45,593 bases of DNA. Origin: Saprospirales bacterium. GTDB taxonomy: Bacteria; Bacteroidota; Bacteroidia; Chitinophagales; UBA8649. The DNA lies in the NCBI GenBank assembly GCA_002708985.1, contig PAPS01000042.1, positions 1 through 45,593 of the forward strand, in the 5' to 3' direction. This document shows, one piece after another, positions 16,523 to 25,488 of this stretch; within the stretch, counting starts at the first letter, position 1, and each line of letters starts with the position of its first letter. Both the position numbers and the translations under genes were made by a program. The notes under the pieces are model-generated. The model did not search any database and was not told where the DNA came from. It saw nothing but the letters and a program-made list of their open reading frames with translations.

Positions 16523-17074
16523 CTAGAATGGGGATTCAAAATTCTCCCAAGAGGTCAATTCTTGGTCCTTTTCAGAGAGGTTGACCTCAACATCTATTGT
16601 TGGCCAAGCTATTTGAATGTTGGGGTCATTCCACAGCAATCCACCTTCACTTTCTTTATTGTAATAGTTGTCACATTTATAGGAAAAGATGGCCGTTTTA
16701 CTCAGAACGAGAAATCCGTGGGCAAATCCGTGAGGGATGTAATAATGTCTCGCATTTTCTCCTGATAGGTAGACTCCGTGCCACTGTCCATAGGTAGGGG
16801 AGTCCTTGCGAATATCCACAGCGACATCGAAAACCTCACCTTGTACAACATGTACAAGTTTTGCCTGTGCGTATGGAGGAGCTTGAAAGTGCAATCCACG
16901 AAGAATTCCTTTCGTTGACCTTGATACATTATCCTGCACAAAATGGACTTTTTCGTCTATGTGATTTCTAAAGAAATCATGGCGAAAACTCTCAAAAAAA
17001 TAGCCTCTTTGATCACCAAACTTCTTCGCTTCATATAGGAAGAGTCCTTCAAGTGGGCATGTAATCTCTTTCAT
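16523..17074 (-). CDS. rfbC: dTDP-4-dehydrorhamnose 3,5-epimerase
   Basis: The 183-residue cupin-fold enzyme converts dTDP-4-dehydro-6-deoxyglucose to dTDP-4-dehydrorhamnose, the third step of dTDP-rhamnose synthesis. Family marks are 'FGDQRGYFFESF' (19-30), catalytic His62 in 'GILRGLHFQ', 'VHVVQGEVFDVAVDIR', 'YYIPHGFAHGFLVL' and Tyr132 in 'FSYKCDNYY', then 'GLLWNDP'. The length matches the family. Its start overlaps the stop of the PHP phosphatase gene by 4 nt, and rmlD-cysQ follows 9 nt downstream. Together with RmlB (18829-19878) and RmlD this gives three of the four rhamnose enzymes; RmlA is not in the window. Confidence 0.95.
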   Translation of the reverse strand: MKEITCPLEGLFLYEAKKFGDQRGYFFESFRHDFFRNHIDEKVHFVQDNVSRSTKGILRGLHFQAPPYAQAKLVHVVQGEVFDVAVDIRKDSPTYGQWHGVYLSGENARHYYIPHGFAHGFLVLSKTAIFSYKCDNYYNKESEGGLLWNDPNIQIAWPTIDVEVNLSEKDQELTSWENFESPF

Positions 17075-17826
17075 ATTGATTCCGCTAAATACTTGTTTTG
17101 AATTGGATTATCACGCATTGAATTGCATAAAATTCTCAAGTTATTCGCTTTTTGTAATAACGTGATATGTTGGCTTCTATGAATATCGGTACCAATCCAC
17201 CTGATAAAATTATTTTTTAACAGAATCTCGGCAACTTCTTTTGATAACCTTCCATAAAGTCCCAAAAGGGAAAAAAGGTTGATTTGAAGCTCAATTCCCT
17301 TATCAATTATCTTCTCAAAGGCCTCAACACTCTTTAATTGAGATAGATAAATATATCGTTCAGGATGGGCAAGGATCGGACAATATCCGGCGCATTGCAT
17401 TTCATAGATGGCTTCATCGATATAGGGGTTCTCTTGAGTAAATCCTGTCTCGATGACAACATAGTTTTTTTTGCCAAATGCCAAAAGATTTTTGGCTTTA
17501 GCTAGCTCGATAAATGGCCCATCAACCATGTATTCAGCAGAGGCACGTAAGGTGAAGTCAATCTTATTTTGCTCGAGAGCGGACTGTAAAGAATCAACTC
17601 CCCGCAGCATATCATCTGCTTTGTTATCGTATACCTCAGGGAATATATGCGATGTGCAGATGGCCCCACGATAACCCGCGGCAACCATAGCTTTTATAAT
17701 GGCTAGACTCTCTTCAATTGATTCGGGGCCATCATCAATACCGGGCAGTAGATGACAATGCATATCGAATTGCAGATCGTGCAAATTGTTTACAGGTGCA
17801 CGTGATGATGTAAGCCAGCTAAACAT
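17071..17826 (-). CDS. PHP-domain tyrosine-protein phosphatase (CpsB/YwqE type)
   Basis: This 251-residue protein is a polymerase-and-histidinol-phosphatase fold hydrolase of the CpsB/YwqE type. These metal-dependent phosphatases dephosphorylate the tyrosine kinase that controls capsule length or export. Metal ligands are visible in 'DMHCHLLPGIDDG' (His23, His25), 'ICTSHIFPEV' (His60), 'YCPILAHPERY' and 'IGTDIHRSQ'. Its place inside a nucleotide-sugar operon fits the role, but neither the partner kinase (Wzc type) nor Wza is encoded nearby. Stop and start overlap rfbC by 4 nt, and the epimerase gene upstream ends directly before it. Confidence 0.9.
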   Translation of the reverse strand: MFSWLTSSRAPVNNLHDLQFDMHCHLLPGIDDGPESIEESLAIIKAMVAAGYRGAICTSHIFPEVYDNKADDMLRGVDSLQSALEQNKIDFTLRASAEYMVDGPFIELAKAKNLLAFGKKNYVVIETGFTQENPYIDEAIYEMQCAGYCPILAHPERYIYLSQLKSVEAFEKIIDKGIELQINLFSLLGLYGRLSKEVAEILLKNNFIRWIGTDIHRSQHITLLQKANNLRILCNSMRDNPIQNKYLAESI

Positions 17827-18825
17827 CTACAAAGTCTTATAAAAGGGTATTGTTTGCTGTATGCCTTCTGCGAAACTAAATCTTGGTTGATAATTCAAAC
17901 AATCTTTAGCAAGACTGATGTCGGCGAGCGAATCACGAATATCCCCTTCACGTGCTTTTCTATGTATAGCATTCGAAGGATTTCCAAGTGCCTCACAAAT
18001 TGTTTCATACATCGCAAGGATACTAAAGCGCTCGCCATAAGCAATATTATACACCTGGCCAAATGCATCTTTGTTATCAGTAAAGAGACTTCGTATGTTG
18101 GCTTGCACTGCATTGGCGACAAAAGTGAAATCTCTTGTTTGAAGCCCGTCTCCATCGATGTAAACTGATTCATTCTTGAGAGAACGATCAATGAAAATTG
18201 GAATCACTGCAGCGTAAGGCCCGTTGGGATCCTGACGCGGGCCGAACACATTAAAATACCTTAGGCCGATAATTTTCATGCCGTAAGCTAGTCGAAACAC
18301 ACCGGCATAGAGCTCATTACACTTTTTACTTACAGCATAGGGCGATAGAGGAGTACCAAGTCGTTGCTCTGTCTTGGGTAATGTTTTTTCGTCGCCATAA
18401 ACAGAAGAAGAAGAGGCGTACACCACACGCTGGATGCTGCTTTCCTTGGCAGCTACCATTATATTTAAAAATCCATCAATGTTAATGTGATTTGTACGTA
18501 TTGGGTCTTTAATGGACCTAGGGACGGAACCTAACGCAGCTTGATGACTTAAAAAGTCGATTCCCTCACATGCTTTGTGGCAGGTGGCTAAATCATTAAT
18601 ATCTCCTTCAATAAACTCAAAATTGGGGTGATTGAGGTAAGGTTTTAAGTTTTCTATGTTCCCGGTAAGAAGATTATCAAGAACTCTTACTTTTTTAGCC
18701 CCATGATGTATGAGATATTCCACAATATGCGATCCGATAAAGCCTGCTCCTCCAGTAATGAGAAAGGAATACTTTTCTATGCTTTCATCCGAATGGAATG
18801 ATTCACTATACATGGACTGACTCAT
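17827..18825 (-). CDS. UDP-N-acetylhexosamine 4-epimerase-type SDR (WbpP/TviC-like)
   Basis: The 332-residue extended SDR enzyme has '[18 protein letters not shown]' (NAD loop), 'SSSSVYGDEKTLPKTE', catalytic Tyr and Lys in 'YAVSKKCNELYA', 'LRYFNVFGPRQDPNGPYAAV' and 'EGDIRDSLADIS'. These segments closely follow WbpP/TviC, which interconvert UDP-GlcNAc(A) and UDP-GalNAc(A). The extra N-terminal 17 residues before the NAD loop also fit WbpP. The adjoining WbpA/TviB-type dehydrogenase (19901-21193) provides the matching C6 oxidation, so the pair probably makes a UDP-N-acetylhexosaminuronic acid. An ATG four codons downstream is an alternative start. A plain UDP-glucose 4-epimerase is less likely. 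Confidence 0.88.
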   Translation of the reverse strand: MSQSMYSESFHSDESIEKYSFLITGGAGFIGSHIVEYLIHHGAKKVRVLDNLLTGNIENLKPYLNHPNFEFIEGDINDLATCHKACEGIDFLSHQAALGSVPRSIKDPIRTNHINIDGFLNIMVAAKESSIQRVVYASSSSVYGDEKTLPKTEQRLGTPLSPYAVSKKCNELYAGVFRLAYGMKIIGLRYFNVFGPRQDPNGPYAAVIPIFIDRSLKNESVYIDGDGLQTRDFTFVANAVQANIRSLFTDNKDAFGQVYNIAYGERFSILAMYETICEALGNPSNAIHRKAREGDIRDSLADISLAKDCLNYQPRFSFAEGIQQTIPFYKTL

Positions 18826-18828
18826 ACT

Positions 18829-19878
18829 TTATGCTTTAGCGTATTGATTGGTATAATATTGCATGTAGTTCCCACTTGTTACTTGATCAAGCCATTCTTC
18901 TTGTGCGAGATACCATTCAACGGTTTTAACAAGTCCTTCTTGAAAAGTCAAACTTGGTTTCCATCCGATTTCACGTTCTATTTTTGAAGCGTCAATGGCA
19001 TATCTTCGATCATGTCCAGGTCGATCTTTTATAAAAGTGATGAGCTGACGCGATTCATCTTGTTGACGCCCGAGTTTATCATCCATAACATCACATAAGA
19101 GCTCGATTAGATTGATATTTTTCCATTCATTATGCCCCCCGATATTGTAGGTCTCTCCTGATTTTCCTTTGAATAATACTTGCCTAATTGCCTCGGCATG
19201 GTCCTCAACATATAACCAGTCTCTTGTATATAGACCATCTCCATACACAGGAAGCGCTTTTTTATGTTTAATGTTATTGATAAATAGTGGGATGAGTTTT
19301 TCTGGAAACTGGTTAGGTCCATAATTGTTCGAGCAATTAGTGATGCGTACATCCATGTCAAAAGTATTGGCATAAGCGCGCACTAAGTGATCTGATGCGG
19401 CCTTTGAAGCCGAATAAGGCGATCTTGGATCATATGGTGTACTCTCTGTGAATAGGCCCGTTGCACCAAGTGATCCATAGACTTCGTCAGTTGAAACATG
19501 ATGGAATACTCCCTTGCCATCTGACCAAATATGCTTCGCGGCATTTAGCAGATTGGTTGTTCCGATAACATTGGTCATTACAAATGTTGTAGGATTGGTA
19601 ATCGACCGGTCAACATGACTTTCCGCGGCCAAATGGATGACATGACTAGGTCTTACTTCTTCAAACAGTTCGAGCGTTTTCTGAGCATCACAAATATCTG
19701 CCTTTATGAAGCGGTAGTTATCCTCTCTCTCAACATCTTTAAGGTTTTCGAGATTTCCAGCATAGGTAAGGCTATCAAGATTGACAATTTGTGCCTCGGG
19801 ATACTCCTTTACAAACAAACGCACTACGTGGCTTCCTATAAATCCTGCACCACCGGTGATTAAAATAGTTGCTGACAT
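18829..19878 (-). CDS. rfbB: dTDP-glucose 4,6-dehydratase
   Basis: This 349-residue SDR enzyme forms dTDP-4-dehydro-6-deoxyglucose, the second step toward dTDP-rhamnose. Signatures are '[18 protein letters not shown]', 'HLAAESHVDRSI', the catalytic 'STDEVYGSLG' with Asp-Glu after Thr, 'YSASKAASDHLVRA', 'NCSNNYGPNQFPEKLIPL' and 'PGHDRRYAID'. I place the start at the ATG at 19878; a longer frame begins with TTG at 19899, adding seven residues with no conserved function. Three nucleotides separate it from the WbpP-like gene downstream, and it follows the UDP-HexNAc dehydrogenase gene by 22 nt. Confidence 0.95.
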   Translation of the reverse strand: MSATILITGGAGFIGSHVVRLFVKEYPEAQIVNLDSLTYAGNLENLKDVEREDNYRFIKADICDAQKTLELFEEVRPSHVIHLAAESHVDRSITNPTTFVMTNVIGTTNLLNAAKHIWSDGKGVFHHVSTDEVYGSLGATGLFTESTPYDPRSPYSASKAASDHLVRAYANTFDMDVRITNCSNNYGPNQFPEKLIPLFINNIKHKKALPVYGDGLYTRDWLYVEDHAEAIRQVLFKGKSGETYNIGGHNEWKNINLIELLCDVMDDKLGRQQDESRQLITFIKDRPGHDRRYAIDASKIEREIGWKPSLTFQEGLVKTVEWYLAQEEWLDQVTSGNYMQYYTNQYAKA

Positions 19879-19900
19879 AGTGTTTTGATTTAAATACAAA

Positions 19901-21193
19901 TTACAATGACCAATAATGAATACCTGTCATGTCGCGGTCTTTAAGCATGCCTTTAATATCAAAGAGAATAGGGTCATTACCCATTAGACTGCGATAATTG
20001 TCCAGCGTCATTTGCGCGTATTGATCATGATTAACAGCGACTATAATCGCGTCGTAAGGTGGGTTGGTCTCCGAGCTCAGACTAAGGCCGTATTCATGCT
20101 TCATTTCTGAGGGATCGGCATAGGCATCCACTACATCTATGGTCACAGAATAATCAATAAGCTCTTTAATAACGTCTACAACTTTGGTATTTCTAATGTC
20201 GCTTACGTCTTCTTTGAACGTGGCTCCCATGATAAGGACCTTAGATTCGCTGACGTCCTTTCCATTCTTAATTAATGATTGGACTAACTTTTTTGCGACA
20301 TAGGCACCCATGCTGTCATTAATACGTCTTCCTGCTAAAATCACTTCAGGCTTGTATCCTTTCGACATAGCTTTATAGGTAAGATAATACGGGTCTACAC
20401 CGATACAGTGCCCTCCAACAAGCCCGGGGAAGAAGTTGAGAAAATTCCATTTTGTATTAGCTGCTTCAAGAACATCATAGGTATTGATATCCATAAGATC
20501 AAATATTTTGGAAAGCTCATTCATCAACGCAATATTTAAATCTCTTTGCGTGTTTTCGATAATTTTTGCTGCCTCGGCAACCTTAATTGTTGGAGCGCGG
20601 TGGACGCCTGCGTCAACCACTTGCTCATACATGGTTGCAATTACATTCAAGGATTCTTCGTCACTTCCTGAGACAACCTTTACGATATTTTCTAAGGTAT
20701 GGTTTTTATCTCCTGGATTGATGCGCTCTGGTGAATAGCCTACCTTGAAGTCATCCATCCATCGTAGACCTGATACTTCTTCTAAAACGGGGATACAATC
20801 GTCTTCTGTACAGCCCGGATAGACAGTGGATTCATACACTACAATGTCTCCTTTAGAGAGGACTTTCCCTACCGTGCGTGAAGCGGACAAAACAGGTGTA
20901 AGATCTGGAACTTTGTGTTTGTCCACCGGGGTTGGTACTGCTACGATGTAAAATGATGCGCTTTTTAAATCATCTATGGAGTGAGTAAATTGTATGTCAC
21001 AACCATCAAATGCCGTTGGTTCTAATTCATTGCTAGGGTCAAGACGGTTTTTCATCATGTCGACACGTTCGGCATTGATGTCAAATCCTATAACACGTAT
21101 TTTTTTAGCAAAGGCAAGGGCGATGGGCAATCCAACATATCCGAGACCAATAACGGCCAAGGTTTTTTCTTTAGTTAAAAGTTGTTGATGCAT
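19901..21193 (-). CDS. UDP-N-acetylhexosamine 6-dehydrogenase (WbpA/TviB-like)
   Basis: The 430-residue nucleotide-sugar dehydrogenase oxidises C6 of a UDP-N-acetylhexosamine to the uronic acid using two NAD+. It has the NAD loop 'AVIGLGYVGLPIAL' (13-26), 'VAVPTPVDKHKVPDL', 'VYESTVYPGCTED', 'YSPERINPGDK' and the catalytic Cys263 in 'GGHCIGVDPYYL'. 'NTQRDLNIALMNE' and 'ATFKEDVSDIRNTK' mark the WbpA/WbpO/TviB group rather than the UDP-glucose dehydrogenases; the window has a separate true Ugd (22220-23521). With the WbpP-like epimerase it probably makes UDP-GalNAcA or UDP-GlcNAcA. Exact substrate is inference. Confidence 0.92.
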   Translation of the reverse strand: MHQQLLTKEKTLAVIGLGYVGLPIALAFAKKIRVIGFDINAERVDMMKNRLDPSNELEPTAFDGCDIQFTHSIDDLKSASFYIVAVPTPVDKHKVPDLTPVLSASRTVGKVLSKGDIVVYESTVYPGCTEDDCIPVLEEVSGLRWMDDFKVGYSPERINPGDKNHTLENIVKVVSGSDEESLNVIATMYEQVVDAGVHRAPTIKVAEAAKIIENTQRDLNIALMNELSKIFDLMDINTYDVLEAANTKWNFLNFFPGLVGGHCIGVDPYYLTYKAMSKGYKPEVILAGRRINDSMGAYVAKKLVQSLIKNGKDVSESKVLIMGATFKEDVSDIRNTKVVDVIKELIDYSVTIDVVDAYADPSEMKHEYGLSLSSETNPPYDAIIVAVNHDQYAQMTLDNYRSLMGNDPILFDIKGMLKDRDMTGIHYWSL

Positions 21194-21202
21194 GGTTATC
21201 GT

Positions 21203-22210
21203 TTAACGTATGATGAATTTTGAAAAGTCATTATGGGCTTGTGTGTCTCGTTCTTCTTGAGGTATACTTTGAAAATACTCCAATGTTCGTATTAATCCCT
21301 CCTTTCGCTGCTTAATCGGTTGCCAGTCAAGTATTTCTTTGGCTTTACTAATATCTGGTCTACGCAACTTGGGGTCTCCTTGGGGTAAGGGATGGTAATC
21401 AATGCCAATAGTACGGTCAGGAAAAAGTTCCTGTACTTCTTTGGCAAACTGAGCTATACTTATTTCATTAGGATTACCAATATTTATTGGGTCTGGACAG
21501 TCACTCATTAAAATTCTGTAGATACCCTCAACGGTATCATCTATATAACAAAATGACCGAGTCTGCGAACCATCACCAAAAATTGGAAGGTTCTTTCCCT
21601 CGAGCGCATTACCTAGGAAGGCTGGTAGAACTCTTCCATCGTTAAGCCTCATTTTTGGACCGAATGTGTTGAAAATACGTACGATACGAGTCTCAACATT
21701 ATGAAATCTGTGGTAGGCCATAGTTAGTGCTTCCATGTAGCGTTTGGCCTCGTCGTAAACTCCTCTTGGCCCAACAGGATCAACATTTCCGAGATATGTT
21801 TCTGTTTGAGGGTGCTCTAAGGGGTCTCCATATACTTCAGAAGTCGATGCCACTAGAATTCGAGCATCTTTAGCCTTGGCTAGCCCCAATAAGTTGTGCG
21901 TTCCATGCGCTCCAACTTTTAGTGTTTGAATTGGGATTTTTAAGTAATCGATGGGGCTTGCGGGAGAAGCAAAATGCAAGATGTAATTTAAGGGGCCACT
22001 GATGTGCACAAACTTGGTGACATCATGATTCATGAACGTAAAACGCTCTTCTCCAAAAAGATCTTCAATATTCTTAAGTGAACCTGTAATCAAGTTGTCC
22101 ATGGCAAGGACATCAAACCCCTCATTAAAGAATCGATGACATAGATGTGATCCGAGGAATCCAGCTCCTCCTGTTATTAGAATTCGCGGTGTATCTTTTG
22201 AGTTACTCAT
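21203..22210 (-). CDS. UDP-glucuronate decarboxylase (UDP-xylose synthase)
   Basis: This 335-residue SDR protein converts UDP-glucuronate to UDP-xylose. Typical UXS segments are '[16 protein letters not shown]', '[20 protein letters not shown]', '[15 protein letters not shown]', '[16 protein letters not shown]' with the catalytic Tyr and Lys, '[11 protein letters not shown]' and '[13 protein letters not shown]'. The upstream gene supplies UDP-glucuronate (Ugd), 9 nt away, so the two form a metabolic pair. I use the ATG at 22210; a GTG directly before it would add one residue. UDP-xylose in bacteria usually goes into polysaccharide or lipopolysaccharide. Confidence 0.93.
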   Translation of the reverse strand: MSNSKDTPRILITGGAGFLGSHLCHRFFNEGFDVLAMDNLITGSLKNIEDLFGEERFTFMNHDVTKFVHISGPLNYILHFASPASPIDYLKIPIQTLKVGAHGTHNLLGLAKAKDARILVASTSEVYGDPLEHPQTETYLGNVDPVGPRGVYDEAKRYMEALTMAYHRFHNVETRIVRIFNTFGPKMRLNDGRVLPAFLGNALEGKNLPIFGDGSQTRSFCYIDDTVEGIYRILMSDCPDPINIGNPNEISIAQFAKEVQELFPDRTIGIDYHPLPQGDPKLRRPDISKAKEILDWQPIKQRKEGLIRTLEYFQSIPQEERDTQAHNDFSKFIIR

Positions 22211-22219
22211 CACTATTTA

Positions 22220-23521
22220 CTATGGTCTTCCTATGCTTTGATAGACTATTCCGAGATCTTTGATACGGTCCTTGTTGTAGAGGTTTCTCCCATCGAAAAT
22301 AAGCGGAAGCTTTAGGGAGTCCTTCACCTTGTCGAAATCAGGTTGACGAAAGGCTGACCACTCAGTAACAACTACAAGAAAATCGGAGGCCTCTAAGGTA
22401 TCGTACATCGTATCACAGAAATTTACTCGATCACCGTAGAGTACCTTGACATTATCCATAGCCTCCGGGTCATAGGCTTTAACCTTTGCACCTGCTTCCA
22501 ACAACTTGTCAATAATGTAGAGCGAAGGAGCCTCCCTAATATCATCGGTTTCTGGTTTAAAGGCTAGTCCCCAAAGCGCGACTTGCATGCCTTCCAAATC
22601 CCCATTGAAGTGGTCATAAATCTTTTGATAAAAACGTACTCGTTGTTCATGATTTACCTTGATAACAGCATCTAGTATCTTGAAGTCGTAATCATTATCC
22701 TTAGATGTTTTGTGCAGTGCGAGAACATCTTTAGGGAAACAACTTCCTCCGTAACCTACACCTGCAAATAAGAAGCGGCGGCCGATGCGGTTGTCGGGCG
22801 CCATTCCAATGCGAACATTATCCACATTAGCTCCAACCACTTCGCAGAGGTTGGCTACTTCATTCATAAAAGAAATTTTTGTAGCTAAAAAACTATTCGC
22901 AGCATACTTAGTCATTTCAGCGGAGCGCTCGTCCATAATTATGATTGGGTGCCCCTGTCGTACATAGGGTTCATAGATTTGGCGCATAATATCGGCTGCT
23001 CTCTTTGAAGAGGTTCCAATCACTACTCGGCTTGGTTTCAAGAAATCATCAACTGCCATTCCTTCTCTTAGGAATTCAGGATTTGAAACGACATCAAAAT
23101 CAAGTGAGGTATGCTGAGCAATTTGGGAGGATACTCTATCTGCTGTCCCAACAGGAACTGTACTTTTGTCCACGATTACTCTATACTCCTTGAGGTTCTT
23201 TCCTATGCTATCGGCTACACCTAATACGTAGCTTAAATCTGCAGAACCATCTTCGCCTGGTGGGGTAGGTAGGGCTAAGAAAAGTACTTTTCCATGATTT
23301 ATTCCTTCGATAAGCGACGTTGAAAAGGATAGCCTGCCTTGCTCGATGTTGCGTTCAAGTAATGGCTTTAGTCCCGGCTCATAAATAGGACACTCTCCAT
23401 TTTTAAGTTTGGCAACTTTCATCTCGTCGATATCAATGCAGAGCACATCATTTCCTGTCTCTGCAAGGCAAGTTCCTGTAACCAGGCCAACATAACCTGT
23501 TCCTACTATGGTAATTTTCAT
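22220..23521 (-). CDS. ugd: UDP-glucose 6-dehydrogenase
   Basis: The 433-residue enzyme oxidises UDP-glucose to UDP-glucuronate. It shows 'ITIVGTGYVGLVTGTCLAE' (3-21), 'CPIYEPGL', 'PTPPGEDGSADLSYV', 'DKSTVPVGTAD', 'NPEFLREGMAVDDF', 'YAANSFLATKISFMNE' and catalytic Cys261 in 'GVGYGGSCFPKDV'. 'AFKPETDDIREAPS' marks the C-terminal UDP-binding domain. The start overlaps the end of the aminotransferase gene by 4 nt, showing tight coupling. Product goes to the UXS next door and possibly directly into polymer as glucuronic acid. Confidence 0.96.
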   Translation of the reverse strand: MKITIVGTGYVGLVTGTCLAETGNDVLCIDIDEMKVAKLKNGECPIYEPGLKPLLERNIEQGRLSFSTSLIEGINHGKVLFLALPTPPGEDGSADLSYVLGVADSIGKNLKEYRVIVDKSTVPVGTADRVSSQIAQHTSLDFDVVSNPEFLREGMAVDDFLKPSRVVIGTSSKRAADIMRQIYEPYVRQGHPIIIMDERSAEMTKYAANSFLATKISFMNEVANLCEVVGANVDNVRIGMAPDNRIGRRFLFAGVGYGGSCFPKDVLALHKTSKDNDYDFKILDAVIKVNHEQRVRFYQKIYDHFNGDLEGMQVALWGLAFKPETDDIREAPSLYIIDKLLEAGAKVKAYDPEAMDNVKVLYGDRVNFCDTMYDTLEASDFLVVVTEWSAFRQPDFDKVKDSLKLPLIFDGRNLYNKDRIKDLGIVYQSIGRP

Positions 23522-24648
23522 AAGGTTATTTTTTCAAAAATTGAAGCAATGTATTCGATTTGGTCATCTGTTAATTCGGTATGCATCGGTAAGGCCAATA
23601 CTTCTTGGCATATCTTCGCTGTATTAGGGCATGATCGCTTGGGATAGCTCGCCATCGCATCTTGTTTTTGCAAGGGTAGAGGATAGTACACATTGTGGGC
23701 AACATTATGGCTATTTAGCATAGCGATCACTTTTTTGCGTAAATCATACTGCATACGTATAACATATTGATGAAAGCTATGGTTGCAATAGGGTAGTCGT
23801 TTGGGTGATGTTATCCACTCGAAAGGAGCAAGTACTTCATCGTATTTCAATGCCGCTCGCTGGCGTTGATTAACGTAGTTGTCTAGGTAGGTTAGCTTAA
23901 CCTGCAATATTGCTGCTTGAATCGCGTCAAGTCTTGAGTTAACACCCAACCGATCATGATAATAGCGTTTGCCTTGTCCATGGTTGGCTATTTGACGACA
24001 TACTTTGGCCAATTTTGAGTTATTTGTAGTGATGGCTCCACCATCGCCAAATGCTCCTAGATTTTTTGACGGAAAAAAGGAAAAGCAACCAATGTCTCCA
24101 ATATTTCCTGTCGCCTTGCCAATAAATTCACCTTCTGTGACTGTACAACCAATCGACTGGGCACAATCTTCTATAATGTAAATGTTATGGGCATCAGCAA
24201 TTTCATTGATCGCCTCCATATTAGCTGCCTGGCCAAAAAGATGAACAGGGACTATCGCTTTGGTATTCGGCGTTATGGCCCGCTCAATATCTTCGGGAAG
24301 TATCGTAAAGTAGTCTTTATCAACATCAACAAATACAGGTGTTGCTCCTAGTATTCCGATAACTTCTGCCGTTGCGAAATAGGTAAAATCAGGGGTTATT
24401 ACTTCATCTCCCGGGCCTATTCCTAAGGCCATCATCGCAATTTGTAGGGCATCTGTACCGCTATTACAAGGAATAACATGATTTACTCCTAGGTAGTCCC
24501 CTAATGTTTCACAAAATTGGTTCACTTTTTCCCCGCCGATAAATTGGGTCGAGTCAATTACCTCATGGATAGCCGCATTAATCTCATCTCGGATTTTTTT
24601 TGTTTGATTCTGTAAATCAACCATGGCTATGGAGGATGTCGCTTTCAT
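23518..24648 (-). CDS. DegT/DnrJ/EryC1/StrS-family sugar aminotransferase
   Basis: This 376-residue PLP enzyme transfers an amino group to a nucleotide-linked keto sugar. It has 'VIPCNSGTDALQIAMMAL' (58-75), 'VHLFGQAANMEAI', 'IIEDCAQSIG' (Asp161 for the PLP nitrogen), PLP-binding Lys195 in 'SFFPSKNLGAFGDGGA', and 'NSRLDAIQAAIL'. The resemblance is to WbpE-like enzymes that make UDP-2,3-diamino uronic acids; but no matching WbpB-type oxidase or WbpD-type acetyltransferase gene is present here. It could alternatively act on a dTDP-keto sugar from RmlB. It is the first gene of the nine-gene operon; the promoter should lie in the 84 bp shared with the divergent barrel gene at 24733. Confidence 0.9.
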   Translation of the reverse strand: MKATSSIAMVDLQNQTKKIRDEINAAIHEVIDSTQFIGGEKVNQFCETLGDYLGVNHVIPCNSGTDALQIAMMALGIGPGDEVITPDFTYFATAEVIGILGATPVFVDVDKDYFTILPEDIERAITPNTKAIVPVHLFGQAANMEAINEIADAHNIYIIEDCAQSIGCTVTEGEFIGKATGNIGDIGCFSFFPSKNLGAFGDGGAITTNNSKLAKVCRQIANHGQGKRYYHDRLGVNSRLDAIQAAILQVKLTYLDNYVNQRQRAALKYDEVLAPFEWITSPKRLPYCNHSFHQYVIRMQYDLRKKVIAMLNSHNVAHNVYYPLPLQKQDAMASYPKRSCPNTAKICQEVLALPMHTELTDDQIEYIASIFEKITL

Positions 24649-24732
24649 GTAGAATATGAGTCCAGGTTAAAGGTAAGGTAATCTATGAAATGCAAAGAAT
24701 AACCAATGGATTTATCCTTGTAACTTTAGCGC

Positions 24733-25488
24733 ATGGTAAGGCTCCTTTTGACAATCATTATTTTTCTTTTTGGGCTGTGTGTTTCTATTAAGCCTGTTGC
24801 AGCACAGAAAGCATCCAACGTTTTACAGCTTACTCCGCAATATGGGGCCTACATGCCTTTTGGAAATTTGAGTGAGCGATTTGGATTCTCTCAGTCTTTT
24901 GGTTTTTCCGGTGACTATGTGTGGGGAGGTAAACTTGGATTAGGTTTGGAAGGCCAATATCATTTTGGAAATAAGGTCAAAGAAAATAATCTTGTTAACT
25001 CCTTGCTTTCTTCTGGTTTTATGGTGGCAGATGATGGTGATTTAGTCCCTGTGGGTTTTGAACAGCGAGGAATGAGCCTTATGACTTGGCTCAGTAAGAA
25101 TTTTCCTTTTTCTCCAAAGTCACCTAATAGTGGCTTTCTAGTTAAAGTGGGTATAGGCTACACATTACATAAAATCAGCTACAATGTTGATCGCAATGCA
25201 GTGCCTCAATTTAGTCCACAGTATCGAACAGGTTATGATCGTTTGAGTGGAGGCATTGTCTTTTCACAGTTTATCGGATTGATGAAGGTCGAACAACAGC
25301 GCTTTGCCAATCTTTATCTTGGCATCGAATTACAAGAAGGCCTTACGTCAAATCTACGCCCTTGGGATCTTGCAACAAACACTGCACTTGATGCTTCGCG
25401 TTTCGATGTCAGAATTGGATTGAAATTCGGGTGGATAATCCCAGTGTGGACGGGTGCTTCAACCGAGGACGACCTTTATTACTATTAA
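24733..25488 (+). CDS. Outer-membrane beta-barrel-like exported protein
   Basis: The 251-residue protein has a signal peptide (MVRLLLTIIIFLFGLCVSIKPVAAQ) and then alternating-residue strands with many aromatic and Gly residues, as in small porin-like barrels. 'PQYGAYMPFGNLSERFG', 'KLGLGLEGQYHFG' and 'FDVRIGLKFGWIIPVW' are typical, but no named domain is recognised. The sequence ends with an acidic and Tyr-rich tail (TEDDLYYY). It is divergent from the polysaccharide operon, with an 84-bp shared upstream region, so it could be an envelope part of the same process, which is only a suggestion. Confidence 0.7.
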   Translation: MVRLLLTIIIFLFGLCVSIKPVAAQKASNVLQLTPQYGAYMPFGNLSERFGFSQSFGFSGDYVWGGKLGLGLEGQYHFGNKVKENNLVNSLLSSGFMVADDGDLVPVGFEQRGMSLMTWLSKNFPFSPKSPNSGFLVKVGIGYTLHKISYNVDRNAVPQFSPQYRTGYDRLSGGIVFSQFIGLMKVEQQRFANLYLGIELQEGLTSNLRPWDLATNTALDASRFDVRIGLKFGWIIPVWTGASTEDDLYYY

